From assembly GCA_947652605.1 (NCBI GenBank), contig OX393577.1, forward strand, positions 3,472,868 to 3,536,867: DNA of 64,000 bases, in the 5' to 3' direction. The stretch's first letter is position 1. The number at the start of each line of letters is the position of its first letter. A program made the translations under genes and the position numbers. The notes under the pieces were generated by a model. That model saw nothing but the letters and a program-made list of their open reading frames with translations, did not search any database and was not told where the DNA came from. Origin of the DNA: Elmis aenea. Taxonomy: Eukaryota; Arthropoda; Insecta; Coleoptera; Elmidae. Positions 11,037-23,029 of the stretch are shown here, piece after piece.

Positions 11037-11254
11037 CTGAAACCAAAAATATGAATTAATGAAGGTCTGTGTCCTCCTATATTTGGTGGAAATTCTAATA
11101 TTGGTGTATTGTTAGTACCGCGCGGTGACCTACTTCGGACTACTCAATATGAAAACGTTAAACTGGGTCAGTTTCCAACACTATTTGGGTAAATTTCATT
11201 CATGTATAATTTATGACACAGAAGCTTACAAAAATATTGGATATGACATTAACA

Positions 11255-11545
11255 GAATCACAAAGTGGATATAAAAAAGGTAGGAGTGTTCAGGATCACA
11301 TATTCACAACAGATTATAACCCAAACACAACTAAATACAAAAAAAGCATACCGCATTCATAGATCTACAAAAAGCATTCGATAAAGTGGCTAGACGAAAA
11401 GTTTGGGAGATCCAGGAGGAAAGAAAGTTAGACAATAAACTAAGAATAAATATTAGCTGCTTGTGTAAAAAAGACAATAAATCAGAATATTTCAACACAA
11501 AAGATGGTTTAAGATACTCGTTGGTTTTGCTAATGCAGGTTTAAA
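11255..11545 (+). pseudogene. Degenerate RTE reverse transcriptase fragment
   Basis: Two pieces of an RTE reverse transcriptase can be read in different plus-strand frames. ESQSGYKKGRSVQDHIFT comes first, then HTAFIDLQKAFDKVARRKVW, which contains motif A with its catalytic Asp. A weaker continuation reaches a FNTKDGLR-like GLRQG block near 11500. Several frameshifts separate the pieces. It is an old fragment of the catalytic core with neither endonuclease nor 3' end. The sequence 11037-11254 between exon 2 and this fragment shows nothing else. Confidence 0.7.
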
Positions 11546-11888
11546 CATAAGCCAAGAACCTACATATTTACTTTTTAACCGGTAATTTATAGATTCATTT
11601 TAAGCTAATGTTATCTCAAGATGTAGTAAAAATTTCAGAAAAATTAAACAAGTTTGAGCGTTGCGCGCTTAAGTATGTGCAGATGAACTCATGAAATTAC
11701 TCCCTTCCTACGATCTTAGATAAAATCAAAACGGCGCGTTAAAACATTTTGAAATTGAAAGGGCATGTTAATAAGTTAAAACAATTAGTTTTTTAAACAA
11801 AATGTATTTCTATTTAAAAAATTTAATTTAGTAATTATTTTGTATTTAATTATTAAAATAATAATTTTTGAGGTTTTCGCACAAAAAA

Positions 11889-12396
11889 GGCTCACGATAA
11901 TTTGTCGCTAGAATCTGATTAAGGCTGTTTATTGCATCGAGGACGTTAAAATTAAATGTTATCCAGAGTTATTTATACGTGCCACTGGCCATTTCCTTCG
12001 GAAAAATAGGGGAAAAGCTGAAAAATTGGTATAAAAAGTTTATTTTTGCGATCGCGTTGGCCATGAAACCGTCAGCGACAAAATCGTTTTTACAAGGGCC
12101 TCGTTTTTCGCGTTTTTCTCCGGAACCGTTTAAGATTTTTTCAAAAACTTTGCACCATTTTACTTGCAAAGGATGCGCGCATTGGTAATAATAGAAGAAA
12201 TTCGATTTTATCTCTGACGGTTTCATGGCCAACACGATCGCAAAAATTACCTTTGTTATTTAATTTTTCAGTGTTTCCCCTATATTTCCTAAGGAAATGG
12301 CCAGTGGCACGTATAACTCTAGAAAAGATTTAATTTTGATGTTCTTGATGCAATAAACACAGCCTTGACAAATTCTATCGACAACGTATCGTGACC
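11889..12396. mobile_element. Palindromic foldback element, copy 2
   Basis: About 508 bp whose halves are reverse complements. GGCTCACGATA, AAGGCTGTTTATTGCATC, CGTGCCACTGGCCATTTCC and GCGATCGCGTTGGCCATG on the left reappear inverted on the right, ending TATCGTGACC. A unique ~100-bp centre (CTCCGGAACC, TTTGCACCATTTTACTTGC) separates the arms. No coding capacity. The copy at 6135-6415 retains only the right half plus the centre. The family is not recognised. Confidence 0.75.
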
Positions 12397-13102
12397 TTCC
12401 CTGGTCATTAAAACTAGAGATTCACAGTAATGGATTTTTTAATCTTCCTATACTGTTTTATAACAAACTTACAGCATTAAACAATAGTAGGTAGATATGT
12501 TATTTAAAAAATCTTTTTCTTTGTCAGGCTGTACTGCGGTTCAACATATAATCAGAATTTTCAACCAGTTCACAGTAAGCTTCATGTAGTCAGATATAAT
12601 CAACTACCATACCAGAGTTTATTATGGAACGGCTTTAGAAGAGAATTTATATGTAATCTATTTTGGAAGCGGATTTAGTAGTCCAATTTAATTTCGTTGC
12701 ATAACCATGGAGAAAGATATTACTACGCGTGTTGACGTAAATGAACGATATAATAGTTTGTTGGTACTAGCCGTGGCTTTGTAAAATAATCTGTGTTAAA
12801 TCGCAAAACTTTTCACGGTACACTGAAAAACAATTACGGTACATTTTGCTTGCATGTTCATACACTTTTTACGATTTGAAAATTATTTAAAAAAGAAAGT
12901 AATTCAAACAATTAATGAGTTATTAAGTTTTGTATGTAGGATTACTGTACAGGTTCTTGCTATATCAACTTAGGTAAGTTTTGATGAAGTCAGCAAAAGT
13001 TAAGGATGAAAGAGGTTGAATTAATTAACTATAAACCCTGTGTTAGAACTCAATATGTAGCGATATTCAAAAGCTGTAACCTATTCATCGTTAACCTAAG
13101 AG
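12397..13102. other. Intron 1 sequence, no feature seen
   Basis: AT-rich DNA without recognised genes. The only notable item is TTAACCTAAGAG at 13091-13102, the left half of a target duplication around the next feature. Confidence 0.4.
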
Positions 13103-13269
13103 TAATACAATCTTGGTTTCCGGGTTTGGAACCACGACCAGTCGTTTTGAAAAAGACCAAGACACAATGGTCGAAACGTCAACTACTTCTAAATATAGAA
13201 GACGCGGTTCCAAACCCGGAAACCAAGATTGTATTATGGATAACGGCCGCGAAAGCCTCAAGAATAAAA
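13103..13269 (+). mobile_element. 167-bp insertion with 31-bp inverted arms and 12-bp target duplication
   Basis: Flanked by identical TTAACCTAAGAG copies at 13091-13102 and 13270-13281. The arms 13103-13133 and 13206-13236 are perfect 31-bp reverse complements (CAATCTTGGTTTCCGGGTTT...). Between them lie AAAGACCAAGACACAATGG and TCGAAACGTCAAC. After the right arm come ATAACGGCCGCGAAAGCCTC and an A-rich end. A 12-bp duplication suggests target-primed insertion (LINE- or Penelope-like) and does not fit cut-and-paste transposition. Related fragments occur at 15551-15645 and 34999-35070. The family is not identified. Confidence 0.6.
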
Positions 13270-14359
13270 TTAACCTAAGAGATTCATAGAATGAAATTTT
13301 GCAATAATATTTTAATTTACTATCTTTCCTAGTTTCTCTACGTCTACAGGGAAAGAGATTGAAAATTATTTTAACTCATCTAAAATGCACCTGCAAAAGG
13401 CAAAGATATAATCAATAAATTTCATGCTATGTTAGCCGGATACGTTCATCAACTAGTAAATAAAAAATAAATTGCAATCAAGAGGCGTATTCACTCCCGA
13501 AAATCCCTAGCGGTTTTTCATCAGAACAATCTATAGAAGTAATTTCGTTACGTGTATCTCGTAAACTAAAACAACATTACGAAGATGAGATTAAAACTTC
13601 TATTATTTCTTTTCCTGGACATTCAAGCAGTGACGGTATTTTAGTTTGGAAGTCAGAGGTTAGTTATCCGATTCTTTTATCACAGAAACGAAATTTGATA
13701 TGCGCAATGGCAGAAGTATTTTTTGCTTTCTTTATTAAATAAATTGGGTAACTGCGTTAAAAATGTAAGCATTCACGTAGTTTTTAAGGTTGAAACTTAC
13801 TGGCTCGTTCCTTTCCAGAATTTTGTTAATAAACTACATCGTACACAAGTTTTATTTACGATAAACCAATATTTAATACAAAAGACTCACGTTTTCAATG
13901 TTTCAAAGTTTTCTGATGAAATTATCTTTGTAGTCATTTGACGTTAATATTCTTTATTTTTGTAGTGGAATGTTATCAGAATGTTCATTAAATCCGTCAA
14001 AGGAAACCCTCAAGAAGCAGTTACAATTTTACTTAACTGACTCAATTTTTCCTTGTATGCTTAACAAAGTTATCAATGCTTTTATAAATAGATTTTGTCG
14101 CTTGATAGTGTTAACCACTGCATGTTTTGATTTTTTTTAAATAATCATTTTTCAATTCCAATTTCACATCGGAAAATTAAATTTGGAACTGTATATTCAG
14201 AAAAACCTGTAATGAATTGTAACATTACTTAAAACAGCATTGGTAGATTGATTTAACAATTTTGTTTTTGATTTTTTAGAGTTATTTGGAATCTTTACAT
14301 TTTGAATTATAAAACCTTAACAGATATCTGTAAAATAAATAGTATATTTTACAACAAGT

Positions 14360-14440
14360 GATGAAAGTTCAGTTTTTTTCGTGAAGTGAGATTTAGAGGC
14401 GAGTGAGGAAATCTCACGAACGAAAAAAACTAATTTCATC
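14360..14440. repeat. Hairpin-forming inverted repeat
   Basis: GATGAAAGTTCAGTTTTTTT and CGTGAAGTGAGATTT on the left pair with AAATCTCACGAACG and AAAAAAACTAATTTCATC on the right, around a loop of about 15 bases. It is probably the collapsed core of a palindromic MITE. A structured RNA is possible but unsupported. Confidence 0.5.
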
Positions 14441-15550
14441 TCGAGTCGTAAATGCTAGTCTTTATCTCTTATATTAAGCGAAATCTCTAAGGTTGGCCGA
14501 AATCGGTGGTACATCCTGTACATAATTAATCATATTTTTAGCGGCCTAAAATTTAGAATAAATGTAAACGCGTTTTATTTCCAAGGCTTTATAAAACTAC
14601 AATCGGTTTGATTTGCTAGGCGACTTCAATTAATTAAAAAACACAGGTGATTGGTTACACACATTAGTTTTTATAACCTGGCTGCGCAAACTTTGCAAGT
14701 CAAATATTTATCGTTTTTTTTTTGTCGCCACGTACAAGCGAACAGTGAAAAATTTTTGATTGATGGTTTTAAAGTTTAAAAAGTATCGACATTTATATTA
14801 TCTAAAGTTGATCCATCACCACTGGCGCATGTACTGATACATGAGTTTTTTTTGACTAAATTGCTTTATACTTTTTTTAAAATTCAATAGTCACAAGCAA
14901 CTTTTTGTACAAATATGCTTACGTAAACAAGTACTTTAGGTACACATTTAAGTCTTTTTGTAAATATGCAGAAACGAATGAAGTTGGAATTTTAAATACC
15001 TATTGGACAGCTGGTTGCTGAAATCAGTTTCTGTTTTTGAAAAGCTAAAGTGTTCCCGCAATTACATAAGTACAAATGTGTTTATGATAGGTAGAGTTAT
15101 AAAGAATTTATGACTTCGATAAAATTATGGCTCAACTTATTCGGCTTTGGTCTTTGTGTTCCTGTTGTGCGATGTAAATTTATGACCACCGTCGCGATAA
15201 GGGATTTACGCGGAAACCGCTTCCTTGGTACTATCAATTCACGGAGGAGACGTTTTCCACATATTAACTACTATATTCTAGTTACCAAATAAAACTGATA
15301 AGAGTCAAGTTTAGTTTAGGTAAAGTGCAACTTCGCGCCAAGAGCATCGTGCCGTATTCGATAAATTTAGAAGTAGAGCAACGCCCCTACAAACTTTTAC
15401 TATAAAATTTTGTAATAAATTGCTTTAACATAAATAACAACCGAGTAGATGTCATACTAAAACTTTCGATAGTTTTGTTTTTAAAGAAATGGAACAAAAA
15501 AAAGTTTGATTGGAATTGCAAATTGGTATATATTAGACATGTGTACATAT

Positions 15551-15645
15551 AAATTGTTTCCGGGTTGGAACCGCGTCGAAGGTTTCTTCAAAACCGAAGT
15601 TTCGTCCTTCTTTATCGGGAACATCTTTAGGATTGTTGGTTAAAC
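15551..15645 (+). repeat. Fragment related to the 13.1-kb insertion
   Basis: Shares TTTCCGGGTTGGAACCGCGTCG and a following Lys/Thr-like AAACCGAAGTTTCG segment with the arms of the element at 13103-13269, in diverged form and without the second arm. Confidence 0.4.
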
Positions 15646-17008
15646 AGTTGCTGTTTAAGGTGGCGTTTTTCCATACACCTAAAATTATTTCTTTATAAAA
15701 TTTTTCTATTCCTTTTTATTCTATAAATTTTATCATAATGTGACCTGTAATATAAGCATTATAAGTCCTTATTAAGTAACTCTTTAAAATAATATTAACT
15801 ACACCATTTCAATTGGCATCAGATTAGAAGTCTTTCTTAAAGCTAAACATAATTAAAACATATTTTAGAACAACAATCACCAGGAAACTTTTGTTACACT
15901 GCCAATCAGATTATTTATATAATATAAGTTTATTAAATACCAGAACTACAATACAAACAACGATTAGCATTTAATTTAAATAAATAAAAATAAAAATATA
16001 CGGTTTGCAAGATAACTGTTTTTTTTAAGCAGTGATAATGGACTAATGACTAATAAACCTTTCGTTATCTACCAGAGCGTTCGTCTGTATTTTCAAAGGG
16101 TGCGCGCAACACTAATCTCTCATTAAACTCTACTCCTTTTCAATAGGAATAAATGTGTATTCTCCTTATAAAAGTAAAAATAAAATGCACGTGTTTCAAA
16201 GAATACAAAATCATTTTTCTAAAACGATATTTATAGTGAAGTATCTACATCCATTTATCCATTTTTTTAGCCTCACGCTAAATACTGGAATATATAACAC
16301 TTCAAGTCCTTTTTTAATTTACAGAACATATTACAGATATTCACTTTTCTCTAAGTGTTGATTAAAATAGTTGTAAAGCAGACAACTAATTGTATAATAC
16401 ACCCATTAATTTTTTGTAGAAGAGAAACAAAGACGTTAAGCCATTTTAAGAAAAAGTTGGAATTAACTTATCGTAGTGTAACAAATGATGTTGTACATAA
16501 TCGAAGATTTATTGACATCCGTCTCTTAAAGCAATGTTGCGCCCCATCATAAATAATGGAATAAGAAGTAGATCGTTTCTCACAGACCACAGCATATTTC
16601 AAGCCACTGTAAAATATCTCAAACTAGTGATGTATGTCTATCTTGGGATCTAGGATTTTCGCTTCCACATTAAATAAACCTGTAACTCCACCCACCATTT
16701 TATTTGATTCAGAAGGGTTAATTTTTTTGCGGGTTAAGCGCATTTTTACTGTCAATTATTGTTACTGTTACAAAGAAACAGATAAATAACGACAAAATAA
16801 TGGAGCGAGCCAATTAGGTTAAATAAAAGTCATTAAGAAAATATCTTCCAAGAAGAATGATTAATTAATACAGTAAATAAATCAAACTTGTCTTTGCTTT
16901 TAAATAAATGAAAGAAAAAAAATTATTTATAAATGGGTGCTGATATTTTAAGAATTAAACTTAGAGTACGATGTTTTTAAAAGCTAAATTGAAACTGCAA
17001 ACACATGA

Positions 17009-17490
17009 AGTTTTATTAGTTTTAAACTTAATGTGCGTTAGGACAATTACTAACACATTTCCAACATCACTACAGAAGTTTTAATACACTGAAATTGGTT
17101 TAGTTTTTTTTTACTGCTAAGCAATAAGAAACAAGAAAATCTATGCCGCAATATTCCATCTGCTGTTTGAGACAGTTTTTACAAATTCTTAATGTTCTTT
17201 AGTTTAATTTACTTGCAATGCAGGATTTCGTCAAATATATACTAATGGTAGTATCCAAGTAGCCTTCATATATCATAGAATCACGGACTAGAACAAATTC
17301 GTTTACCAAGTATCCTCAAAATATATTTCAAAAACCAAGGCTGGAATTGACCCTCCAATTCCTTGTAGTAGCGCAATTATTCTCACGTTTGCCTTCACAT
17401 TCAGAGCTACACAACTTTTTGATTAATACTGAGATATTAAATTCAGTTTTGGAGGATTCTCGGAATAAAGGAACGACATCACAATAATAG
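17009..17490 (+). repeat. 482-bp tandem duplication, copy 1
   Basis: First of two abutting direct copies with a period of exactly 482 bp. Both begin AGTTTTATTAGTTTTAAAC and end GACATCACAATAATAG. By eye there are only two substitutions between them (near 17281/17763 and 17334/17816). No coding or transposon signature is visible. The identity means a very recent duplication or an assembly artefact. Confidence 0.9.
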
Positions 17491-17972
17491 AGTTTTATTA
17501 GTTTTAAACTTAATGTGCGTTAGGACAATTACTAACACATTTCCAACATCACTACAGAAGTTTTAATACACTGAAATTGGTTTAGTTTTTTTTTACTGCT
17601 AAGCAATAAGAAACAAGAAAATCTATGCCGCAATATTCCATCTGCTGTTTGAGACAGTTTTTACAAATTCTTAATGTTCTTTAGTTTAATTTACTTGCAA
17701 TGCAGGATTTCGTCAAATATATACTAATGGTAGTATCCAAGTAGCCTTCATATATCATAGAGTCACGGACTAGAACAAATTCGTTTACCAAGTATCCTCA
17801 AAATATATTTCAAAAATCAAGGCTGGAATTGACCCTCCAATTCCTTGTAGTAGCGCAATTATTCTCACGTTTGCCTTCACATTCAGAGCTACACAACTTT
17901 TTGATTAATACTGAGATATTAAATTCAGTTTTGGAGGATTCTCGGAATAAAGGAACGACATCACAATAATAG
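17491..17972 (+). repeat. 482-bp tandem duplication, copy 2
   Basis: Second direct copy, immediately adjoining the first, differing at about two positions (AGAGTCACGG for AGAATCACGG, and AAAATCAAGG for AAAACCAAGG). Confidence 0.9.
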
Positions 17973-18106
17973 AAATAAATAACGTGAAATAGAAACCGCG
18001 TTTACAATCAAAATAATATATTTTTGTACTATTATTTATTATAATTAATAACCGCCATTAAGAATTTTTACAAAACAGACTATTGTGAAAGCCCACAACA
18101 GTAACA

Positions 18107-18575
18107 AATATTTCTTAAATATTGCGAAAAAATTCGGGAAGTAATTCCTGATCGAAAATTAAGGGGGGGGACTTTTATATACACTTTTTTCCTTAAACGT
18201 TTCCTTTCGGAGTTACACCCGGAGAGCAGTAAAATTAGCTCTTTATTTTATTTCTCAAATTTGGGTATATGTTGGAGAATGATATTTGGTAGATGTTTTG
18301 TACTTATTAAACGATTTTCCATAGTTATATTTTTAATCATCTCCCACCTTCATAAGGGGCAGACATGTGCGACCCCTTGGTTTTTTATCAGGACTTTTGG
18401 GGCCTTAAAATTTTGCAATTCTAAAATTTGTTTGTTAGTCTGATTTATTTAAACACTTTTTTACTTTTTTAGCAAAACCTACAGTTTTTGTGTAAAAAAT
18501 TAAATAAGTGAACATGAACCATTAAATATTCTAAAATAAAACGATTTATTTTGGTGGTTATCATGGTTTGTTAAT
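18107..18575 (+). repeat. Dispersed ~470-bp repeat, copy 1
   Basis: Aligns along its length with 55892-56375. Shared blocks include TTTCTTAAATATTGCG, TCGAAAATTAAGGGGGGG, CCTTTCGGAGTTACACC, GGAGAATGATATTTGGTAG, AATCATCTCCCA, AAAACCTACAGTTTTTG and AACATGAACCAT. Divergence is moderate and there is no coding frame. The other copy begins ACAGGGGGTTTC, resembling Tc1/mariner MITE ends, so this is probably a MITE that has lost its termini. Confidence 0.7.
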
Positions 18576-19589
18576 GTTTTCGTGTTGTCACCTCTTAAAA
18601 CTTCAAAATGAATTACACCTGTCAATTCTACTCGAATTAAACATAATTGCAGAAGATTGCAATTGGGAGAAAATCTGAATGGTAGAACAGCTTCATCCTG
18701 CCAAATTTAAAAGTGATTCTAATAAAAGGCAATTTTATAATATTAAGCGGTGAAAGACTACGAAAGTTGTATTTGTATGGTTTTCTAAACAAAAAGATAG
18801 TCTATTTTGTACATGTAACTTATATTTTAAATAATTTACATCATTTTAAAAGCATACGAGTATATGTATGAATGTATTTATGTATTTGTAAGTACATATT
18901 TCAATTTTCAGAAGTAGCTACTGTAATAGTTATTCATTTTGGTTTAACGAAACGAAGTTTGTAATTGATTGTTTCATCCGAAATAATGCTGTAATAAGCA
19001 ATAAAACACAGTGCAGTTTAACGAATTGTATCTATTTTTTCAAAATTAATTTCATTCAGTTGATTGTTGTTGTTTATTTGGCTGATTGTAATAACCAGTG
19101 ATTAGTATAATCGAACTTTATTGTGTTTAATAGACAACTGCTATATTAAAAGTGATCAGTAGACTGAATTTTCAATGCAATTATTTTTATTAAATTGCCT
19201 TGGTTTGTAAGTTCACTAATGTGGTGTTAACTTGGTTAGTTTCAAAACTATTCGGCGCTTTTGCATATTAAACAGTTTATTAGGTTTTGTTTCGAAAACT
19301 ATAATTCTTATTTAGCAAGTGTAAACATGCCTTGGTTAGCATAAATTTCACTAGAGAGTTTGCAAACTATCCAAGATACCTTGATAATTTATGCCAACTC
19401 GAACGCTATAAATTGCACACAGCTGTTAACTAGTAACATACTCTTCTTGCGAGTATGATTGGTTTGGATACTTCATAGTGTTATGTCAACATTAAATAAT
19501 CACTATGAATACGTATGTGACAAATTAATATATGTTGATAAAAAACTATTGTTCTTACTATTAAAACTAATAAATTGGTCAAAGTAATT
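18576..19589. other. Intron 1 sequence, no feature seen
   Basis: AT-rich DNA with no recognised feature. Confidence 0.4.
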
Positions 19590-19760
19590 TGTTATTTTAG
19601 CCAAAAAACGTTAAAATCGTATGTATTATGTGATCGTAGAAAAAGTATGCTACATAACACGAGTTGTAAAGCAATTACGCACTCGTGGAAACACGCAACT
19701 TTTCCACTCGTGCGTAATATGCTTCTTACAACTCTTGTTATGTGATATACTATTGGAATA
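19590..19760. repeat. Hairpin repeat family, copy 1
   Basis: ATAACACGAGTTGTAAAGCA, ATTACGCACTCGTGG and their near complements CCACTCGTGCGTAATATGC and TTACAACTCTTGTTAT form a long hairpin. It is preceded by TATGTATTATGTGATCGTAG and AAAAAGTATGCTACA. The same block recurs at 47852-48245 and 52120-52395. It carries no protein. It is probably a palindromic non-autonomous element. Confidence 0.65.
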
Positions 19761-20425
19761 TTTTATTATTTTATTATTGTTTACCTACATTTGCTTACCT
19801 GCCGTTGTCTCAGTCACAGCATACTACGGTTAAATTACGGTTGTTTGATCAACGAACTGCTTTATCTTAGCAAGTTCTTTGTTTATTTAGTCAACTAACA
19901 TGGGGGTTATTTTACATGTAAACAAAGCGGAACACACAACTTTGGTAATATAGTTGTACCTAAGGGGACTTATAAATAGAAACTCATTTTAAACGTCGGG
20001 TTTCAAGAAAGCGATTTCACTGTATTAAACAAATCAAAAGCTCGAAGCGTTGCTGGATTTAATTATGTTAAACAAATAATAAAATAAAGTATTATGAGAA
20101 CGTGACCTGCATTTTAAAACACAAAATCTGTGTGTAATGACCTTGGTATCGCAAAAACTAAACTGGTGTGGCCACCAAATGACTTTCGCTACGTCTATAT
20201 TGTGCGTATTTTCTTAAATGTTCGTGTATTTTTCTACATAAAAAGTTTAAAGGGCCGCTCCAGTCGTTCTGATTACGGTTTGCTACACAGGTCCGGAAAC
20301 CTGTCAAAAAAATGGAAACTTTTCGACATAAATTTCCGCCAAATGGCGATAAGTCTAAGAACCATTCGCCATAAATTTTTGCTGGATGGCGATTTGTCTA
20401 ATCTAATAATAATTGTAATGAGATA
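19761..20425. other. Intron 1 sequence with one small tandem repeat
   Basis: Mostly featureless AT-rich DNA. At 20324-20404 about two copies of a 43-bp unit occur (CGACATAAATTTCCGCC / CGCCATAAATTTTTGCT, each followed by ATGGCGAT and GTCTAA). Confidence 0.45.
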
Positions 20426-21262
20426 ATGTACAAGAGCCATCAAATAGTGAGATATGCAGACGACAACGCCATTATAGCCAGAAATATAAAGGAATTAGAA
20501 CACGCGACAAACAGATTGGTGGAGGAGGCTTTTGAGATGGGGTTGCAATTAAACCAGAAGAAATGTAAAGTAATGTCCATTGGAGGTAGTCAGCAGAATG
20601 CAATACTAGAAATAACTACGACATTGCGAAAAATGAGTAGAAGAAGTGGATGAGTGTGTCTATCTGGGTGCCAGAATAACGAAAAACTCTGAGGAAGAAA
20701 AAGAAATCGAGACGAGATTAATAAAAGCGTATAAATGTGCTGGAATCTTGAACCAACTACTAAGGGCGAAACAGCTAACTAGAGATGCTAAATTCCGCCC
20801 TTACGAAACAGTACTGCGACGAACAGCACTATGCCTGCAAAACTTGGATACTGAATAAGAAAGAACAGGAAAGATTGCAGAGATGGGAGAGAAAAATACT
20901 TAGAAGAGTTTTGGGAGGAAGGAAAACAGAACAGAAGGATATCAGAGAAGAACAAATAGGGAAATTTACGAAATATAAAAGGGACCAGCAATTTATAATA
21001 AAAGAGAAAAGTTTACAGTGGCTGGGTCATATCGAAAGAATGGCAGATGGACGAACATCAAAAACGATAGCCTGGAAAACACCAAATTACAAGAAGAAGG
21101 TCGACCGGGAAGACGGTGGAGAGAAGCAGTGCTATCAGACCTTAAAGAAAAGGGTATAAGGGATTGGAATACCAAAGCCAAAAATAAAAAAAAGTGGAAG
21201 AGGATCACGGAGCAGTGGCCCAAACGGCCTGTAAAAGAAGCTCTCTCTAAATATATAATGTA
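20426..21262 (+). pseudogene. RTE-clade reverse transcriptase, 3' half, frameshifted
   Basis: Starts inside the RT palm with QIVRYADDNAIIAR, which holds the catalytic YADD. It continues through LNQKKCKVMSIGG, VDECVYLGARIT, KTWILNKKEQERLQRWERK and LQWLGHIERM to GRPGRRWREAVLSDLKEKGI and WNTKAKNKKKWKRI. The blocks fall in several frames, with shifts near 20640, 20825 and 21100, so it is a dead copy. The upstream endonuclease and fingers are missing. It ends at the TAA at 21260-21262. It is distinct in sequence from the minus-strand RTE pieces at 2.9 and 39 kb, so at least two RTE lineages colonised this intron. Confidence 0.82.
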
Positions 21263-23029
21263 AAAAAAGTTCAATTAAAACGTCTGGGCGCGCACAAATT
21301 CCTCAACTAGTTTAAATTTTATAGTTTGTTTTGTTCTTCTTATATTTGCCTACCCACCGTATTATATTAACTATGTACCTATATCTCAACAATCAATACT
21401 GCTTTACATGAAATCACGCAGTTAACAGTCTGTCAAGATATTATCCGAACATAATCCATTATAAACTAGCTAAATCATGTGAACTGACCACCGTTGCTCT
21501 AAATGAATGTGTACACTACATAATGAAGGTCTACAATTATAATTAAATGGAGAGATTGCTACTATTATGTACATAATGCCTGCAATTAATATCCACCTGT
21601 GGTGTTTGGGTTAATTACTTAATAAAATGTTTTTAATTGTCCATAATTTTTAGAATAAAGCTATTAATAACAGCACCATAAGCATTCAAAATAAGACAAA
21701 GCTGTGTGAAACATTTAAGAACGTAAGCTGTGTATCTTTAATTTTACAATTTCAAATAATTATTGTTTTTAAGGTACATTTAATATACAAGAAACAAGAC
21801 TAATAATAATGGAAAAGCAAATTTTAATTAAACGTCTTTTTTTGTACTGTATATGACATAATGTCAGCAAGTCAGAATAGTTAAAAGAATGTGTTGGCTG
21901 CTTATGCATTACAACATATTTTTCAATGTTCTTAAATTAATTTATAGTTCAAAATAGGCAAACAATATTTGTAAAAACAACTGTTCTGTAGCCTCCTTAA
22001 TGTTCAATAATTTAATTAGTACCGACAACATTTTTCTTACAATAATATTTTAAGCACACCTACTCTGTAAAAAAATATGTTCCTTTTTTGTTTTAATTTA
22101 CTTTCATTATGATACAATTTTTCCATTGTTTACCACCAAAAGCTTTATTCAATCCATCCAACAAAATAATGAAATTGGACTATTTTTGCTTTTTAAATAA
22201 TCCGTTTCACACTCTTCCTCCAAATAAATACCCATAAATTATTTTATGCTGACCTAAATGTTCAGCACAAAAAGCAAAATATGCAGCGAATATTTTTACT
22301 GGAAGTGTAAATCATTATTTTCATTAACTGTGAACTCTGCAAAATAAATATTGCCAATAAAATAAATTGTTTATTGTTTTCTTTCCTGTTTTATTTTGAC
22401 ATTTTTATGGCTTCTGTTTGAACGTCATACACAAGTGATGTAACGCTGCCATTATGTCAGTATTGAATCTGTATATTAGTTACATACAAATAATCTAGCA
22501 TTGCTTAATAATCTACGAAATATCAAAGAGATTCTGAGATAATACTGTGTTATTAAATGACTTTCGCAAAGTTTATAAAGTTTGCACGTCCATAAAGAAA
22601 GGGTTCCTCTCTGTCCATTCTTTTAGGTCAGAAACTACGGGTTTAATGTTTACGGTTTTTGAACTGTTCGACGTTTAATTATCCATTGCTACGCTTTTCA
22701 GTCAAGTGTTTTTTTTTTTACTCCATCACTGCTGATCAGAAAGGCGTTACAATCTTCTTCAAGTTGGATTGTTTTTTCCGTTACTGCTGACAACCAATTA
22801 ATGAAATGTGACTGTAACTTAGAGACAAACGGCATAGATTTGTAGCAAACAATTCTGAACGCAATAAAAACATTTAGCAATTTCAAAACAAGCCTAAGAA
22901 GTTCCCAAACATTCAGGAGCGTAAAATTAGTATTGCCTTAACCTTTATGTGCTCACCATGGACTGATAAATTAAGATAATAGTTACATTAAACATAAAAA
23001 AAACTACCTTCAGAAGGTACAAATAAAAT
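21263..23029. other. Intron 1 sequence, no feature seen
   Basis: AT-rich DNA. Nothing recognised on either strand. Confidence 0.4.

Larger units (their letters stand above)
13282..17008. other. Intron 1 sequence, mostly featureless
   Basis: About 3.7 kb of AT-rich DNA. Apart from the hairpin at 14360-14440 and a repeat fragment at 15551-15645, I see no gene, RNA or mobile element. A slightly GC-richer piece at 15110-15260 carries a 60-codon frame of no recognisable family. Confidence 0.4.

Noticed and set aside
13006..13278. 90-codon plus-strand frame
   Set aside because: Most of it is the inverted-arm insertion at 13103-13269, and the two arms encode unrelated peptides by symmetry.
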